Positions 8,103 to 18,642 of a stretch of DNA of 36,791 nt are shown here, piece by piece; positions within the stretch are counted from its first letter, which is position 1; each line of letters begins with the position of its first letter. The notes below the pieces were generated by a model. That model had not been told where the DNA came from. It saw nothing but the letters and a program-made list of their open reading frames with translations, and searched no databases. The position numbers were made by a program, and so were the translations under genes. This stretch comes from Spirochaetaceae bacterium bin103 (GTDB lineage Bacteria; Spirochaetota; Spirochaetia; SZUA-6; Bin103): positions 1 to 36,791 of the forward strand of contig MPNH01000053.1 of NCBI GenBank assembly GCA_002238925.1, read 5' to 3'.

Positions 8103-10919
8103 ATGACTGTAATGCAACTGATGGTCGCAAAGAACCTCGCAGCGCTCCTCGCGGCGGCGCTGGCCGCGCTCACCACGCTGGCCCTGATCGGCTGCTCCGC
8201 GGCAGCCCCGGTCAACGTGCCGAAGTTCGCGGGTACCGTGGACAATCAGGTCTACTTCGCCGGTCAGCCCATCCGGACACTCCACCTGCCGGCCGCCGCC
8301 GGCGGGAGTGGCGCCCTTGCCTACGCTCTCAATCCGGACGTTCCCGGGCTGACGTTCGACCCCGAACAGCGCACCCTGAGCGGAACCCCGGCCCCGCCCT
8401 CCCCGCCGGTCACGTATCAAATGACCTACCAGGTGCGGGACGCCAACCGGCGAACCGACGAGATTCGTTTTACCATCACGGTCAACCAGGAGAACCTCGT
8501 CGGGTCCATCCTGTCCGCGATGACGGCCGAAAGCAGCGTCGGCGTGCTCAGACACGCCGACGTGCCGGCGCCGAGCGGCGGCCCCGCCGTTGCGGTAACG
8601 GGCAACCACGTCATCGTGCCCGGCGGAGCGGTTTTCCTCGCCGTCCAACCGCAACCCGGCGCCACCGTCGACAAGCTGCTTGTATCGGTGGGCGGAGCGA
8701 GCTTCGGCTACTACGAAATCGACGTGCAGGGCGCCGCCGCGCCACATCGGCTGCTCGGCGAAGTACGGTTCGATCTCGACCCGGCCATCGAGAGGGGCTG
8801 CGTCGCCGTGGCAGCGGTGGACAGCAGCGGCACGGTCGGACCGTCGGAGTGCCACACGATCGTACGATTACCGGTGGGCGCCGGAGACGTGGAGGTCAGC
8901 CTTTCCTGGGATACCGACGCCGACCTCGACCTGCACGTGGCGGACCCGAACGGCGACGAGGTCTACTACGGGAGCGAGGAAGTGGCAAGCGGCGGCACCC
9001 TCGACGTCGTCTCCTCTTGTGGACGCCAAGCATTCATCAGGAACGAACATATCGGCTGGTCGCAGGGCACGCCTCCGCCCGGCCTGTACGAGGTCCGCGT
9101 CAGCCACTGGGCAAGCTCCTGCGACACCGCCGAAACCAACTACGTCGTGCGCATCTACAACCATGGACACGTCACCACGTTCACCGGCACCTTCACCGGT
9201 CCCGGCGAAAGGAGCAGCCGCGGTACCGGACGAGTCGTTGCCCGGTTTACGGTTGGCGGCGAACCGCCCGCGCAGCGCCCGGCAACCCTTTCCTCCACCT
9301 ACCGCGGCAGCGGAGACCAGGTCTTCGTCCTCAACCCGGAGGGCGAGGCACTCGACGATACGCGATACACGCTCGACCTCGGCGGTTCGGAGGCGGAAGT
9401 GTACGTCATCGCTACAGCCGGCAACTACCACGTCGATCCACAGGTCGAATGGCTCAATCTGCGCGACGCCGCTGCCAAGGGACTGGCGGCGGCGCGGGAG
9501 CAACCCGAACTCAGGCCGGCAGCCGGCGAGTTGCCGCCGCGGCTGGCGTGGATCAAGCGGTTCAACAACTTCGACGACGGCGCGCCGGTGTGGGACGGAT
9601 CGGTCGACCCGGGGCGCAGTCAGTCGGTAGGGGCGCGGCCGGGGGTCGCACAAGGCGACCGGATCCGGTTTTTCGACCTGGTCGATGAGGACTACGTGTC
9701 TGCGACCGTGCGCAAGGTCGTGACCGACGGCGCCACGTCAGCAGCGTTCTGGGTGGCGGACCGGGAGTGGGAGGAAACCTGCCGCAGTCGCGGCGATTGC
9801 GTGACCCGGGAGATCCTGGACGCGTTCGCAAGCCGGTTTCTCAGCTCCGGCCCGAGCAACGACATCTTCGACTGGGTCACAACCATTTTCGGGGCCCCGT
9901 GGGGCCCGCACGACAATCCCCGGTTAATTCCCGCGCAGGCGGCGCGGGAGATCCACATATTTCTGTTTGACATTCAAAATGACGGCTATCCGACCGGATC
10001 CCGAATCATCGGCTACTTCAGCCGGCTGCACAATCACCTGTACCAGGCCGATCACCGCGCGTACCAGTATTCGCTTGAACGGTTGGCGTTCTTCATGGAC
10101 TCGCCAGTCCTGGCGTTCCCGACCGGTGACACCTGGGAGGTGACTGATCGCGGCCCGACCGTGTCCCTCGGCACGCTGGCTCACGAGTTCCAGCACATGA
10201 TCCACTTCTATCAGAAACCGGCCCTGCGCAATGCCATCAGCGAAGCGTGGCTCAACGAGATGGCATCGGAAGTGGCGGAGGACCTCATTGCCGACAAGGC
10301 CATGATCGACGGCCCGCGAGCGGTCGCCCACGACGACCCCACGGCGGGTGAACCGGGCAACTTTCGAGGGCGACTGCCGGACTACAACCTCTACAACGAT
10401 GTCCAGGTTACCAGTTGGCCGAACACCTACCCGCTGCCCAACTACTCGATCGTCTACGCGTTCGGCGCATACCTGGCCCGCAACTACGGCGGCGCCGCGC
10501 TGTTCTCGGGCATCGTGCAGAGCGCGCACGCCGGCGTCGGCGCAATCGAGGCGGCACTGCGCAACCAGGGGCACGACGAGTCGTTCCTGGACCTGCTGGT
10601 CAACTGGGCGGCTGCCAACCTGCTGTCGGACAACCCGGATGCGCCGGCGCCATACCGCTACAACACCGGGAACTGGAGGACCTCCTCCAGCGGTGGCGAG
10701 GAATTCCGGCTAGGGTCGATCAACCTGTACAACTACGTGTATGCGCCGGGCCGGGTAGCTCGGCCGGGACCGTATCTGCACCCGCTGCCGGTGTTCAACG
10801 ACCGCGCGCAGCCGCCGCACTCCAACATGTACACCACGCTCGGGCGCAACAGCGGAACCGTCCGCCTGCGGGTCAGCGCGGAATCCGAGAATCGCATCAC
10901 GGTGGTGGTCAAGGAGTGA
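8103..10919 (+). CDS. M30 (hyicolysin-like) metallopeptidase lipoprotein
   Basis: Predicted surface or periplasmic zinc protease, 938 residues. The ATG is preceded by AAGGTG at 6 nt. The signal peptide ends in lipobox LALIGC (Cys 31). Residues about 55-140 resemble a putative Ig domain of the He_PIG type (LTFDPEQRTLSGTP). Residues about 255-370 resemble YfaP/DUF2135 (DVEVSLSWDTDADLDLHV, then EVYYG). The C-terminal third carries the catalytic motif HEFQHMIHF (His 694, Glu 695, His 698) followed by WLNEMASE (Glu 719 as likely third ligand), the arrangement of peptidase family M30. The protein ends ITVVVKE, as does its tandem paralogue. It probably degrades host or environmental protein from the cell surface; substrate unknown. 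Confidence 0.85.
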   Translation: MTVMQLMVAKNLAALLAAALAALTTLALIGCSAAAPVNVPKFAGTVDNQVYFAGQPIRTLHLPAAAGGSGALAYALNPDVPGLTFDPEQRTLSGTPAPPSPPVTYQMTYQVRDANRRTDEIRFTITVNQENLVGSILSAMTAESSVGVLRHADVPAPSGGPAVAVTGNHVIVPGGAVFLAVQPQPGATVDKLLVSVGGASFGYYEIDVQGAAAPHRLLGEVRFDLDPAIERGCVAVAAVDSSGTVGPSECHTIVRLPVGAGDVEVSLSWDTDADLDLHVADPNGDEVYYGSEEVASGGTLDVVSSCGRQAFIRNEHIGWSQGTPPPGLYEVRVSHWASSCDTAETNYVVRIYNHGHVTTFTGTFTGPGERSSRGTGRVVARFTVGGEPPAQRPATLSSTYRGSGDQVFVLNPEGEALDDTRYTLDLGGSEAEVYVIATAGNYHVDPQVEWLNLRDAAAKGLAAAREQPELRPAAGELPPRLAWIKRFNNFDDGAPVWDGSVDPGRSQSVGARPGVAQGDRIRFFDLVDEDYVSATVRKVVTDGATSAAFWVADREWEETCRSRGDCVTREILDAFASRFLSSGPSNDIFDWVTTIFGAPWGPHDNPRLIPAQAAREIHIFLFDIQNDGYPTGSRIIGYFSRLHNHLYQADHRAYQYSLERLAFFMDSPVLAFPTGDTWEVTDRGPTVSLGTLAHEFQHMIHFYQKPALRNAISEAWLNEMASEVAEDLIADKAMIDGPRAVAHDDPTAGEPGNFRGRLPDYNLYNDVQVTSWPNTYPLPNYSIVYAFGAYLARNYGGAALFSGIVQSAHAGVGAIEAALRNQGHDESFLDLLVNWAAANLLSDNPDAPAPYRYNTGNWRTSSSGGEEFRLGSINLYNYVYAPGRVARPGPYLHPLPVFNDRAQPPHSNMYTTLGRNSGTVRLRVSAESENRITVVVKE

Positions 10920-10982
10920 CGGACGTCCGGATTCACTACGTCGCCGACCGTGTGTTACAACCCTGAACAGATGAGAGAAGCG

Positions 10983-13859
10983 ATGCAAGAAGCAGAGCCC
11001 CCCTTCCCGCGCCGTCACCTGACACCGTGGGCCTTCGCCACGGCCTTCCTGGCTGCGCTGACGACGCTCGCCCTGATCGGCTGCCCTACGGCGACGCCGA
11101 CTACAACGAGCGTGCCGGCATTCCCGGATGCGACCGGTAAACTGAGCTTCTCGTTTCCCGTCGATGAGGAGATCACCCCGGTCGACCTGCCGTACGCGAC
11201 CGGCGGAAGCGGCAAGCTGACCTATTCTCTCCATCCGGATGCCCCGCCGGGGCTGACCTTGAACGCGGATACCCGCGAGTTGAGCGGCGCGCCGGAGGTG
11301 GAGGGCAGGTACGAACTCACCTACCGGGCGAGCGATGCCAACGGCAGGTCGGACGAGCTCCCCATTACCATTGTCATCGACCCCCCGAACAGCATCAGGT
11401 CGATCGTGGCCGCGGTTACGGTTGGCGATACCGCCGGCGCAGTAAAATTCGCCGGCCTGCCGGAACCGGGCGGCGGGCCATCGGTCGAGGTTTCGGGCAC
11501 CCGGGTGTTCGTGGCCGGCGGCACGGTATTCCTTGATGTCGCGCCCGAGCCCGGAGCCGCCGTTGACAAGCTGCTCGTGTCGCTCGGCGCGGAGACCTTG
11601 GGCTACTACGAGGTCGACGTGACCGGCGCCGCGGCGCCGTACCGGTTGCTCGGACAGATCCGGTTCGACGTCGACCCCGCGGTCGAGTCGGTCTGCGTCG
11701 CCATAGCCGCGGTCGGCGCCGGCGGCGCGGTCGGTCCGGCCGCCGAATGCCACACCGTGGTGCAGGGCCCGGTGGAGTTTGGCGACGTGCAGATCACGGT
11801 ATCGTGGGATTCCGTGGCCGATCTCGACCTGCACGTTGTCGATGCCACCGGCGAGGAAATCTACTACGGCCGCAGGGTAGCAAGGAGCGGCGGCGTGCTC
11901 GATTTCCAGTCGCATTGCGACCCGCCGCGCCCGTTCGGAAACGAACACGTGGCATGGTCGCAGGGAACCCCGCCGCGCGGGGGCTACGTGGTGCGCGTCA
12001 ACCACTGGGAGAACTGCGGCGCGGCGCAGACCAACTACGTGGTCAACGTGTACAACTACGGCCGCGTCAGCACCTTCTCCGGCACCTTCTCCGGTGCCGG
12101 CGGCCATGGCGGCTTCGGCGACGGCACCGAGGTCGTACGGTTTGAGGTAAGCGATGGTCCGGCGCCGCGCAGCAGGAGCATCTCCGCCCGCTACCGTGGC
12201 AGCGGGGACCAGGTGTTCGCGCTCAATGGGGCCGGCGAGAACCTCGACGACACAGTCGTCACCGTGGACCTGGGCGACGCCTCGGCGGAGGTGCACGTGA
12301 TCGCCACCAACACCACCAGCTCCGAGAGGAGTCCGGAGGTCAGGAGCCTCAGCCGGCTGGAAGCGGAGGCGAAGGGGCTGCAGCCGTCCGCACAGGACGA
12401 CTTCGAACCGGCTCCGCGGCCGGCGCTGAGCGAACCGGCGGCCAGGCTCCAGTGGATCACGGAGTTCAACCACAGCGTGCAGTTGTCGCGCCGTGCGTCG
12501 GGCGCGAGCGCGCAGGCGCAGGCGCAGGCGCAAACAGCAGTCGCGGAAGGCGACCGATTCACCTTTCGGGATCTCGAGGATCAGGGCGCGGTCGAGATCC
12601 CCGCGACGGCCCGCAGAGTGGTAACGGACGGTCCCGTGACGGCGGCGCTCTGGGTCGCCGACAACGATTGGGGGCCGGGTTGCAGCGGCGCCGGGCCGTG
12701 CGTGAATCAACAGATGGTCGACGCCATGGCCGACCGGTTTCTGCGCCCCGGTTCCGGAAACGACATCTACGAATGGGTAACGGCGATCTTCGGGGCTCCG
12801 TGGGGCCCGCATCCCTACTCCGACGTGATTCCCCCGGCGGCTGCGAACGACATTAACATCCTGCTGTACGACATTGACCGGGACGGTGCACCCGCACCGG
12901 GAGAATGCCGTGCCGTCGGGTATTTCTGGGCGGTACACAATTTCCTGCAGGATCCGGATTTTCCGCTTTCCGAGATCTCGTCCGAGCGGCTGATTTTCTT
13001 CATGGATGCGCCGTGGTTTGCCATTCCGCAGGGACCGACCTGGGAAGTGACCGACCGCCACCCGAGCGGCGCCATGAGCGCCCTCGCCCAGGAACTGCAG
13101 CACATGATCCACTTCTACCAGAAGCCGATCCTGCGCCGTACCGCAAGTGAGGTGTGGCTCAACGAGATGGCTGGCGAGTTGGCGGAAGACTTCATCGCCG
13201 ACAAGACGATGGTGCCCGGACCGCGCGGCGTTGCCTACGACGATCCCACCGCGGGCAGTGCGGGCAACCGGCGCGGGCGTCTGCCAATCTACAACCTGTT
13301 CAACGACGTACAGGTCACCACCTGGGCCGGCACGATCTCCAACTACGCGGTCAACTATGCACTGGGCGCGTACCTGGCCCGCACCTACGGCGGAGCCGAG
13401 CTGTTCGCCGAGATCGTGCAGAGCGACCGGGTGGGCGTAGACGCAATCAACACGGCACTCCACAACCTGGGCCATGACGTCACGTTCGGGCAGGTGCTGG
13501 CCGACTGGGCGGTGGCCACGCTGCTGTCGGACAACACCGCCGCCCCGGCGCCGTACCGTTACAACCCGGGAACCTGGACCAGTTCGCACATCGACGGCGA
13601 CGAGTTCCGGTTGGGCTCGATCAACCTCTACCACTACCGCTGGGATCCGCCGGAGGTGGTGTCGGACTGCATCGGGCCGGACCTGGCGGGCCGCTCGTCC
13701 CAGGAGGGACCCTACCTGCACTCCCTGCGCACGCTCAGCGACCGCATCCAGCCGCCGCACTCCAATACCTACGCAACGCTGGGGCGCCGAACCGGAACGG
13801 TGCGTTTCCTGGTGAGCGCGGAGCCCGACAACCGCATCACGGTGGTCGTGAAGGAGTGA
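10983..13859 (+). CDS. M30-like lipoprotein paralogue with altered zinc motif
   Basis: Tandem copy of the preceding gene with the same architecture: lipobox LALIGC (Cys 34), He_PIG-like domain, YfaP-like domain (SVADLDLHVVDATGEEIYYG) and M30-like C-terminal part, ending in the identical ITVVVKE. The site that is HEFQH in the neighbour reads QELQH here (Gln 703, Glu 704, His 707; codon CAG against CAC), while the following HMIHFYQK and WLNEMAGE are kept. Loss of the first zinc-ligand His predicts an inactive or changed enzyme, yet the frame is intact over about 2.9 kb, so it is probably maintained as a pseudoenzyme or binding protein. The start is uncertain: ATG 10983 is chosen for a purine-rich GAGAAG just upstream; ATG 10971 and GTG 10950 are in frame. 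The gap to the first gene is only 63 nt with no terminator. Confidence 0.82.
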   Translation: MQEAEPPFPRRHLTPWAFATAFLAALTTLALIGCPTATPTTTSVPAFPDATGKLSFSFPVDEEITPVDLPYATGGSGKLTYSLHPDAPPGLTLNADTRELSGAPEVEGRYELTYRASDANGRSDELPITIVIDPPNSIRSIVAAVTVGDTAGAVKFAGLPEPGGGPSVEVSGTRVFVAGGTVFLDVAPEPGAAVDKLLVSLGAETLGYYEVDVTGAAAPYRLLGQIRFDVDPAVESVCVAIAAVGAGGAVGPAAECHTVVQGPVEFGDVQITVSWDSVADLDLHVVDATGEEIYYGRRVARSGGVLDFQSHCDPPRPFGNEHVAWSQGTPPRGGYVVRVNHWENCGAAQTNYVVNVYNYGRVSTFSGTFSGAGGHGGFGDGTEVVRFEVSDGPAPRSRSISARYRGSGDQVFALNGAGENLDDTVVTVDLGDASAEVHVIATNTTSSERSPEVRSLSRLEAEAKGLQPSAQDDFEPAPRPALSEPAARLQWITEFNHSVQLSRRASGASAQAQAQAQTAVAEGDRFTFRDLEDQGAVEIPATARRVVTDGPVTAALWVADNDWGPGCSGAGPCVNQQMVDAMADRFLRPGSGNDIYEWVTAIFGAPWGPHPYSDVIPPAAANDINILLYDIDRDGAPAPGECRAVGYFWAVHNFLQDPDFPLSEISSERLIFFMDAPWFAIPQGPTWEVTDRHPSGAMSALAQELQHMIHFYQKPILRRTASEVWLNEMAGELAEDFIADKTMVPGPRGVAYDDPTAGSAGNRRGRLPIYNLFNDVQVTTWAGTISNYAVNYALGAYLARTYGGAELFAEIVQSDRVGVDAINTALHNLGHDVTFGQVLADWAVATLLSDNTAAPAPYRYNPGTWTSSHIDGDEFRLGSINLYHYRWDPPEVVSDCIGPDLAGRSSQEGPYLHSLRTLSDRIQPPHSNTYATLGRRTGTVRFLVSAEPDNRITVVVKE

Positions 13860-13890
13860 CGGGCGGCAACCGGACGACGTGCGTCATGGC

Positions 13891-14235
13891 GTGACGGGCG
13901 CCGGCGCGGTGCTGGCGCTGGCCGCCGGGGTGCTGTTGGCCTGCGCTTCGGATGCGGACCAGTCCGCCGCGCCGGAAGCGCCGGCCGAGGCGCAGGAGAT
14001 GGTCGCCGTCACCGGCCGGGTGGTGGCGACCGGTTCCGACCCGTTCGTGATCCTGGTCATCGTCACCGGCGCAAACGAGCAGTACGAGCTGGTCGGCGAG
14101 CAGGCGGACCCGCTGTGGGACCTGCAGCAACGCCAAGTAACGGTGCGCGGCCGCATCGTGCAACAGGCGCTTGGCCCCGGCTTTCCCGCACAACTGGAAG
14201 TCGACTCCCACGTCCTCGCCGGCCGCGACGGTTGA
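13891..14235 (+). CDS. Small lipoprotein, possible OB-fold
   Basis: About 114 residues. The signal peptide ends in GVLLAC (Cys about 18 from the GTG at 13891; GTG 13879 is an in-frame alternative). After an Ala/Glu-rich spacer the mature part reads VAVTGRVVATGSDPFVILVIV ... RQVTVRGRIVQQ, a beta-rich pattern like bacterial OB-fold lipoproteins. There is no clear Shine-Dalgarno. It begins about 30 nt after the second M30 gene and is probably co-transcribed. Function unknown. Confidence 0.65.
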   Translation: MTGAGAVLALAAGVLLACASDADQSAAPEAPAEAQEMVAVTGRVVATGSDPFVILVIVTGANEQYELVGEQADPLWDLQQRQVTVRGRIVQQALGPGFPAQLEVDSHVLAGRDG

Positions 14236-14292
14236 GAGGTAACAACCCACGCCGCTGGTATGCACTGTACGCTGCATCGCGCCCAGCGGCGG

Positions 14293-14320
14293 TTGACGCC
14301 GGGGGGTGCGCGGCTAGACC
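14293..14320 (+). promoter_or_regulatory. Possible promoter for icd
   Basis: TTGACG, 16-bp spacer, TAGACC on the plus strand, about 42 nt before the chosen icd start. The -35 is good (5 of 6), the -10 weak (3 of 6). Confidence 0.35.
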
Positions 14321-14362
14321 TTGGCCGCGCAGCGCAGCAATCGCAATGAAATTGGAGTTTCC

Positions 14363-15586
<1,224 letters not shown>

Positions 15587-15670
15587 CGGAGCCGTCCGAC
15601 TGCACCTTCCCGACGGCGGGCTCACGGCCCGCGCAGCGCCTCCCCGCCGGTGCGGGAACGTGCACCAGGC

Positions 15671-15696
15671 GGCTGGCGGCTCCCTGGCCGCCAGCC
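15671..15696 (+). terminator. Perfect 10-bp hairpin downstream of icd
   Basis: GGCTGGCGGC and its exact complement GCCGCCAGCC enclose a 6-nt loop, 85 nt after the icd stop. A weaker 6-bp hairpin (GCGGGC/GCCCGC) precedes it. No U-tract follows, so it is either a U-less terminator or a 3'-end stabiliser. Confidence 0.45.
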
Positions 15697-15798
15697 CGCA
15701 GGCGCGCCGCGGCGCCGGAACCGTGCCCGCGTTGACCTGCGCCGGGAAGCCGGATACGTGGGCAGGCATCCGGGTTCGCGGGCGTCGATTGGGCCGGC

Positions 15799-18642
15799 GT
15801 GGAACGGCGCACCGCGGCGCCGGCGGCGGCATGCCGCGGCGCGGCCCTGCGGCGCGGCGGCGCGGGGGCGCGTCTGCGGCCGCTGTGGCTTACGGCCGCG
15901 GCTGCCGTGCCGGCGTTTGCCCAGCAACCCGCCTCCGCCCCCGCCGAGCTCGCCGCGGCGGAGCCGGAGTGGGAGCAGATCCTGGTGGCCGGCGAGTACC
16001 GCTACGCACGCAGCCGCCGCGCCGGCGTGTTCGTTTCCTTCGACGGGGGGCTTACCTGGCAGCCGCGCAGTGCCGGCCTGCCGCACCGCGTGGTGTATCC
16101 GTTCCCGGACCCGCCGGAGTATGCCGCCGTCACCTCGCTGGCCGCCGATCCGGCCAATCCGCGCCGGCTCGCCGCCACCACCGCCTCGGGCGTATACCTG
16201 ACCACCAACGGCGGCATGGCATGGCAGCGGGTCGCCACCGACCAGGTACACCCGCACGCCTACTTCACCAGCGTGGCACTGTCTCCCCACGACCCGGCCG
16301 GCATGCTGCTCGGCACCTCGTTCCACGGCGTCTACGAAACCACCGACGGCGGCGCCAACTGGCACCACCTCAAACGCGCAATCCGCTTCCTCACTGACCG
16401 CTCCCTGTTCTACGAGGAGGTGGCTGGCCTCAGCTACGACCCCGCCGCGCCGCGCGCCATGGTGCTGCTGGCCGGCTTCGACGGCGGCATCTTCTACGTT
16501 ACCGACCGGTTCGCCGAAGAACGCGACACGCCCGGCACCGGGCTGCTGCGCTTCACGGTGCCTGCGATGGCCACCATCCAGCTCGGCTACGCGCCCGCCG
16601 GCGATGCCTGGGAGCTGCACGCCGGCACCGTCGACGCGGGCTGGCGGCTGACCACCGACGGCTCGTGGGAACCGATCGGCGCCGCCGAACCGCTGCGGCG
16701 CGGGTTCCCGCTGCAGCCGCAGGAACCAGCACCCGCCCCGGCCACGGCCGAATCCGCGGAGGCTGCCGAGGCGCCCCCGCCGACCGAGTCCGACCCCGGC
16801 CCAGCCGGTCAGCCGGCCAGCGCCGGCGAGCCGCCCGCGGATGCAGCGCCCGGCGCCGCCTCACCCGCGGCCGACCGCGACGCCACCACGGCGGCGACCG
16901 GAGACGCAGCGCAACAACCGGCTGCCGCCACCGGCGGCGCGCCCACCGACTCCGCGCCGGCAGCCGCGGACGCCACCGCCGCGGACCCCGCGCCCGAGGC
17001 CAGGACCACCGCGGCCACCGAGACCACACTCGCCCCCGGTCAGCCCGCGTCGCCCGCGGCCGGCACCAGCCCGCCGGCGTCACCGTCTGCCGCGGACGGG
17101 CCCGACCCCGCTGCGGTGGCTGCCGCAGACGCGGCGCCGCAAGCGGACACCGATGCCGGCAGCACGGCTACGGCCACCCCCACGGCGCTGGCGGTTTCGG
17201 ACGGCGAGACGCCGCCACCGCCAGCCGATTCGGATCAGGCCGGAGTGTCCTATATCGCCGCCGGCCTCCCGCAGGTACCGCCACCCGAGTGCACCACGCC
17301 GGCGCAGCCGGGCGGCGACGGCGCCGCCCAACACGCCGCGCACGGACACGCCGCGGCAGCGCAGGACACCGGCCAGCCGGACGCCGCCCAAGCCGCAACA
17401 GCCGCCGCATCCCAGGCACCCGAAGGCGCCGCCAGCCAGGTCGCGGCACGGCCGCCGGCAGCGCCTGCCGCGGCCGCGGACGCCGGCCATCCGGATGCCG
17501 GGCATTGCGGCGACGAGCACATGCTCGCGGCCGGCGAACCCGGCTGGATTGCCGGCCCCGAGGGCATCGGCGCCGCCGCCCCGCTGCCGCGCGCCGCGCT
17601 GCGCAACGGCATCTACATCCGGGCGGACCGGGCGGTCGAGGCACTGCCCGAGTACCTCGACCTGCTCGCCCGGCACGGCCTCGACTCCATCGTCATCGAC
17701 TTCAAGACCGACGACGGCCGGCTCACCTACGACTCCGAGCTGCCGCTGGCGCGCGCCATGGGCGCCGCCCCCGGGCCAATCAAGCTGGACCGGCTGATCG
17801 CCGACGCGCACGCCGCCGGCATCTACGTGATCGCCCGCCTGGTGGTGTTCAAGGATCCATTCCTGTTCGACTGGGACAACCACCGCCTGGCGATCTGGGA
17901 CACGGAGCAGGCCGGACCGTGGCGCCACCTGGTGCCGGCCGGCGACGACTCCAACGACAACTCCGGCGACAACGTGGTGCAGCGCGAACACTGGGTCGAC
18001 CCGTTCGCCCCCGAGGTGTGGCAATACAACGTCGCCGTGGCCGAGGAACTGGCCGCGCGCGGGGTGGACGAAATCCAGTTCGACTACATCCGCTTTCCCT
18101 CCGACGGCCCCACCGAACGCGCCACCTACCGCCACCGGCGCCCCGGCATGCGCCGCGTCGACGCCATCGAGTCGTTCCTGGCGCTGGCGCGCGAGCGCCT
18201 GCAGGTGCCGATCAGCACCGACCTGTTCGGATTCAACTCCTGGTACCGGGCCGGCAACTTCATCGGCCAGGATATCGACGTGTTGTCCGAGTACGCCGAC
18301 GTAATCAGCCCGATGTTCTATCCTTCCCACTTCCCGAACCACTTTCTGGACGACCGCAGCTACACCGAACGCGCCTATGCCATCTACGAGGCCGGCGTAC
18401 GGCGGGCGCAGCGCATGGTACGGGGGCGGGCGTTCATCCGGCCCTACGTGCAGGCGTTCCTGATCGGCCGCGAGCTGCGCATGGAGGAGGAGGAATACAG
18501 CCGCTACCTGACGCGCCAGCTCGACGGCAACCGGGCCGCGGCGGGTTCCGGGTTCACCCTCTGGAACGCGTCGAACAGGTACTATATGGTCACCGAGCCG
18601 TTGCAACCGTACTTCGACACCCGAAGGGAGGAGACACCATGA
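15799..18642 (+). CDS. DUF4015-like putative glycoside hydrolase with BNR-type N-terminus
   Basis: Exported protein of about 947 residues. An N-terminal signal (LRPLWLTAAAAVPAFA) is followed by a beta-propeller-like region with Asp-box or BNR-type strings (VFVSFDGGLTWQPRSAGLP, VYLTTNGGMAWQRV, VYETTDGGANWHHL). Residues about 310-590 are almost entirely Ala, Pro, Thr, Asp and Gly. The last 350 residues form a TIM-barrel-like domain with the strings of DUF4015 (GIYIRADRAVEALPEYLDLL, VIDFKTDDGRLTYDSELPLA, GVDEIQFDYIRFPSDG, ISTDLFGFNSW, ISPMFYPSHFP); acidic residues in the EIQFDYIRFP strand are likely catalytic. The start (GTG) is uncertain. The 3' end overlaps the next gene by 4 bp. Substrate unknown. 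Confidence 0.82.
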   Translation: MERRTAAPAAACRGAALRRGGAGARLRPLWLTAAAAVPAFAQQPASAPAELAAAEPEWEQILVAGEYRYARSRRAGVFVSFDGGLTWQPRSAGLPHRVVYPFPDPPEYAAVTSLAADPANPRRLAATTASGVYLTTNGGMAWQRVATDQVHPHAYFTSVALSPHDPAGMLLGTSFHGVYETTDGGANWHHLKRAIRFLTDRSLFYEEVAGLSYDPAAPRAMVLLAGFDGGIFYVTDRFAEERDTPGTGLLRFTVPAMATIQLGYAPAGDAWELHAGTVDAGWRLTTDGSWEPIGAAEPLRRGFPLQPQEPAPAPATAESAEAAEAPPPTESDPGPAGQPASAGEPPADAAPGAASPAADRDATTAATGDAAQQPAAATGGAPTDSAPAAADATAADPAPEARTTAATETTLAPGQPASPAAGTSPPASPSAADGPDPAAVAAADAAPQADTDAGSTATATPTALAVSDGETPPPPADSDQAGVSYIAAGLPQVPPPECTTPAQPGGDGAAQHAAHGHAAAAQDTGQPDAAQAATAAASQAPEGAASQVAARPPAAPAAAADAGHPDAGHCGDEHMLAAGEPGWIAGPEGIGAAAPLPRAALRNGIYIRADRAVEALPEYLDLLARHGLDSIVIDFKTDDGRLTYDSELPLARAMGAAPGPIKLDRLIADAHAAGIYVIARLVVFKDPFLFDWDNHRLAIWDTEQAGPWRHLVPAGDDSNDNSGDNVVQREHWVDPFAPEVWQYNVAVAEELAARGVDEIQFDYIRFPSDGPTERATYRHRRPGMRRVDAIESFLALARERLQVPISTDLFGFNSWYRAGNFIGQDIDVLSEYADVISPMFYPSHFPNHFLDDRSYTERAYAIYEAGVRRAQRMVRGRAFIRPYVQAFLIGRELRMEEEEYSRYLTRQLDGNRAAAGSGFTLWNASNRYYMVTEPLQPYFDTRREETP

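Noticed and set aside
10710..13760. Very long minus-strand frame opposite the second M30 gene
   Set aside because: Antisense shadow: composition is Arg/Val/Gly/His-rich, no motif, and both M30 genes on the plus strand are well supported.
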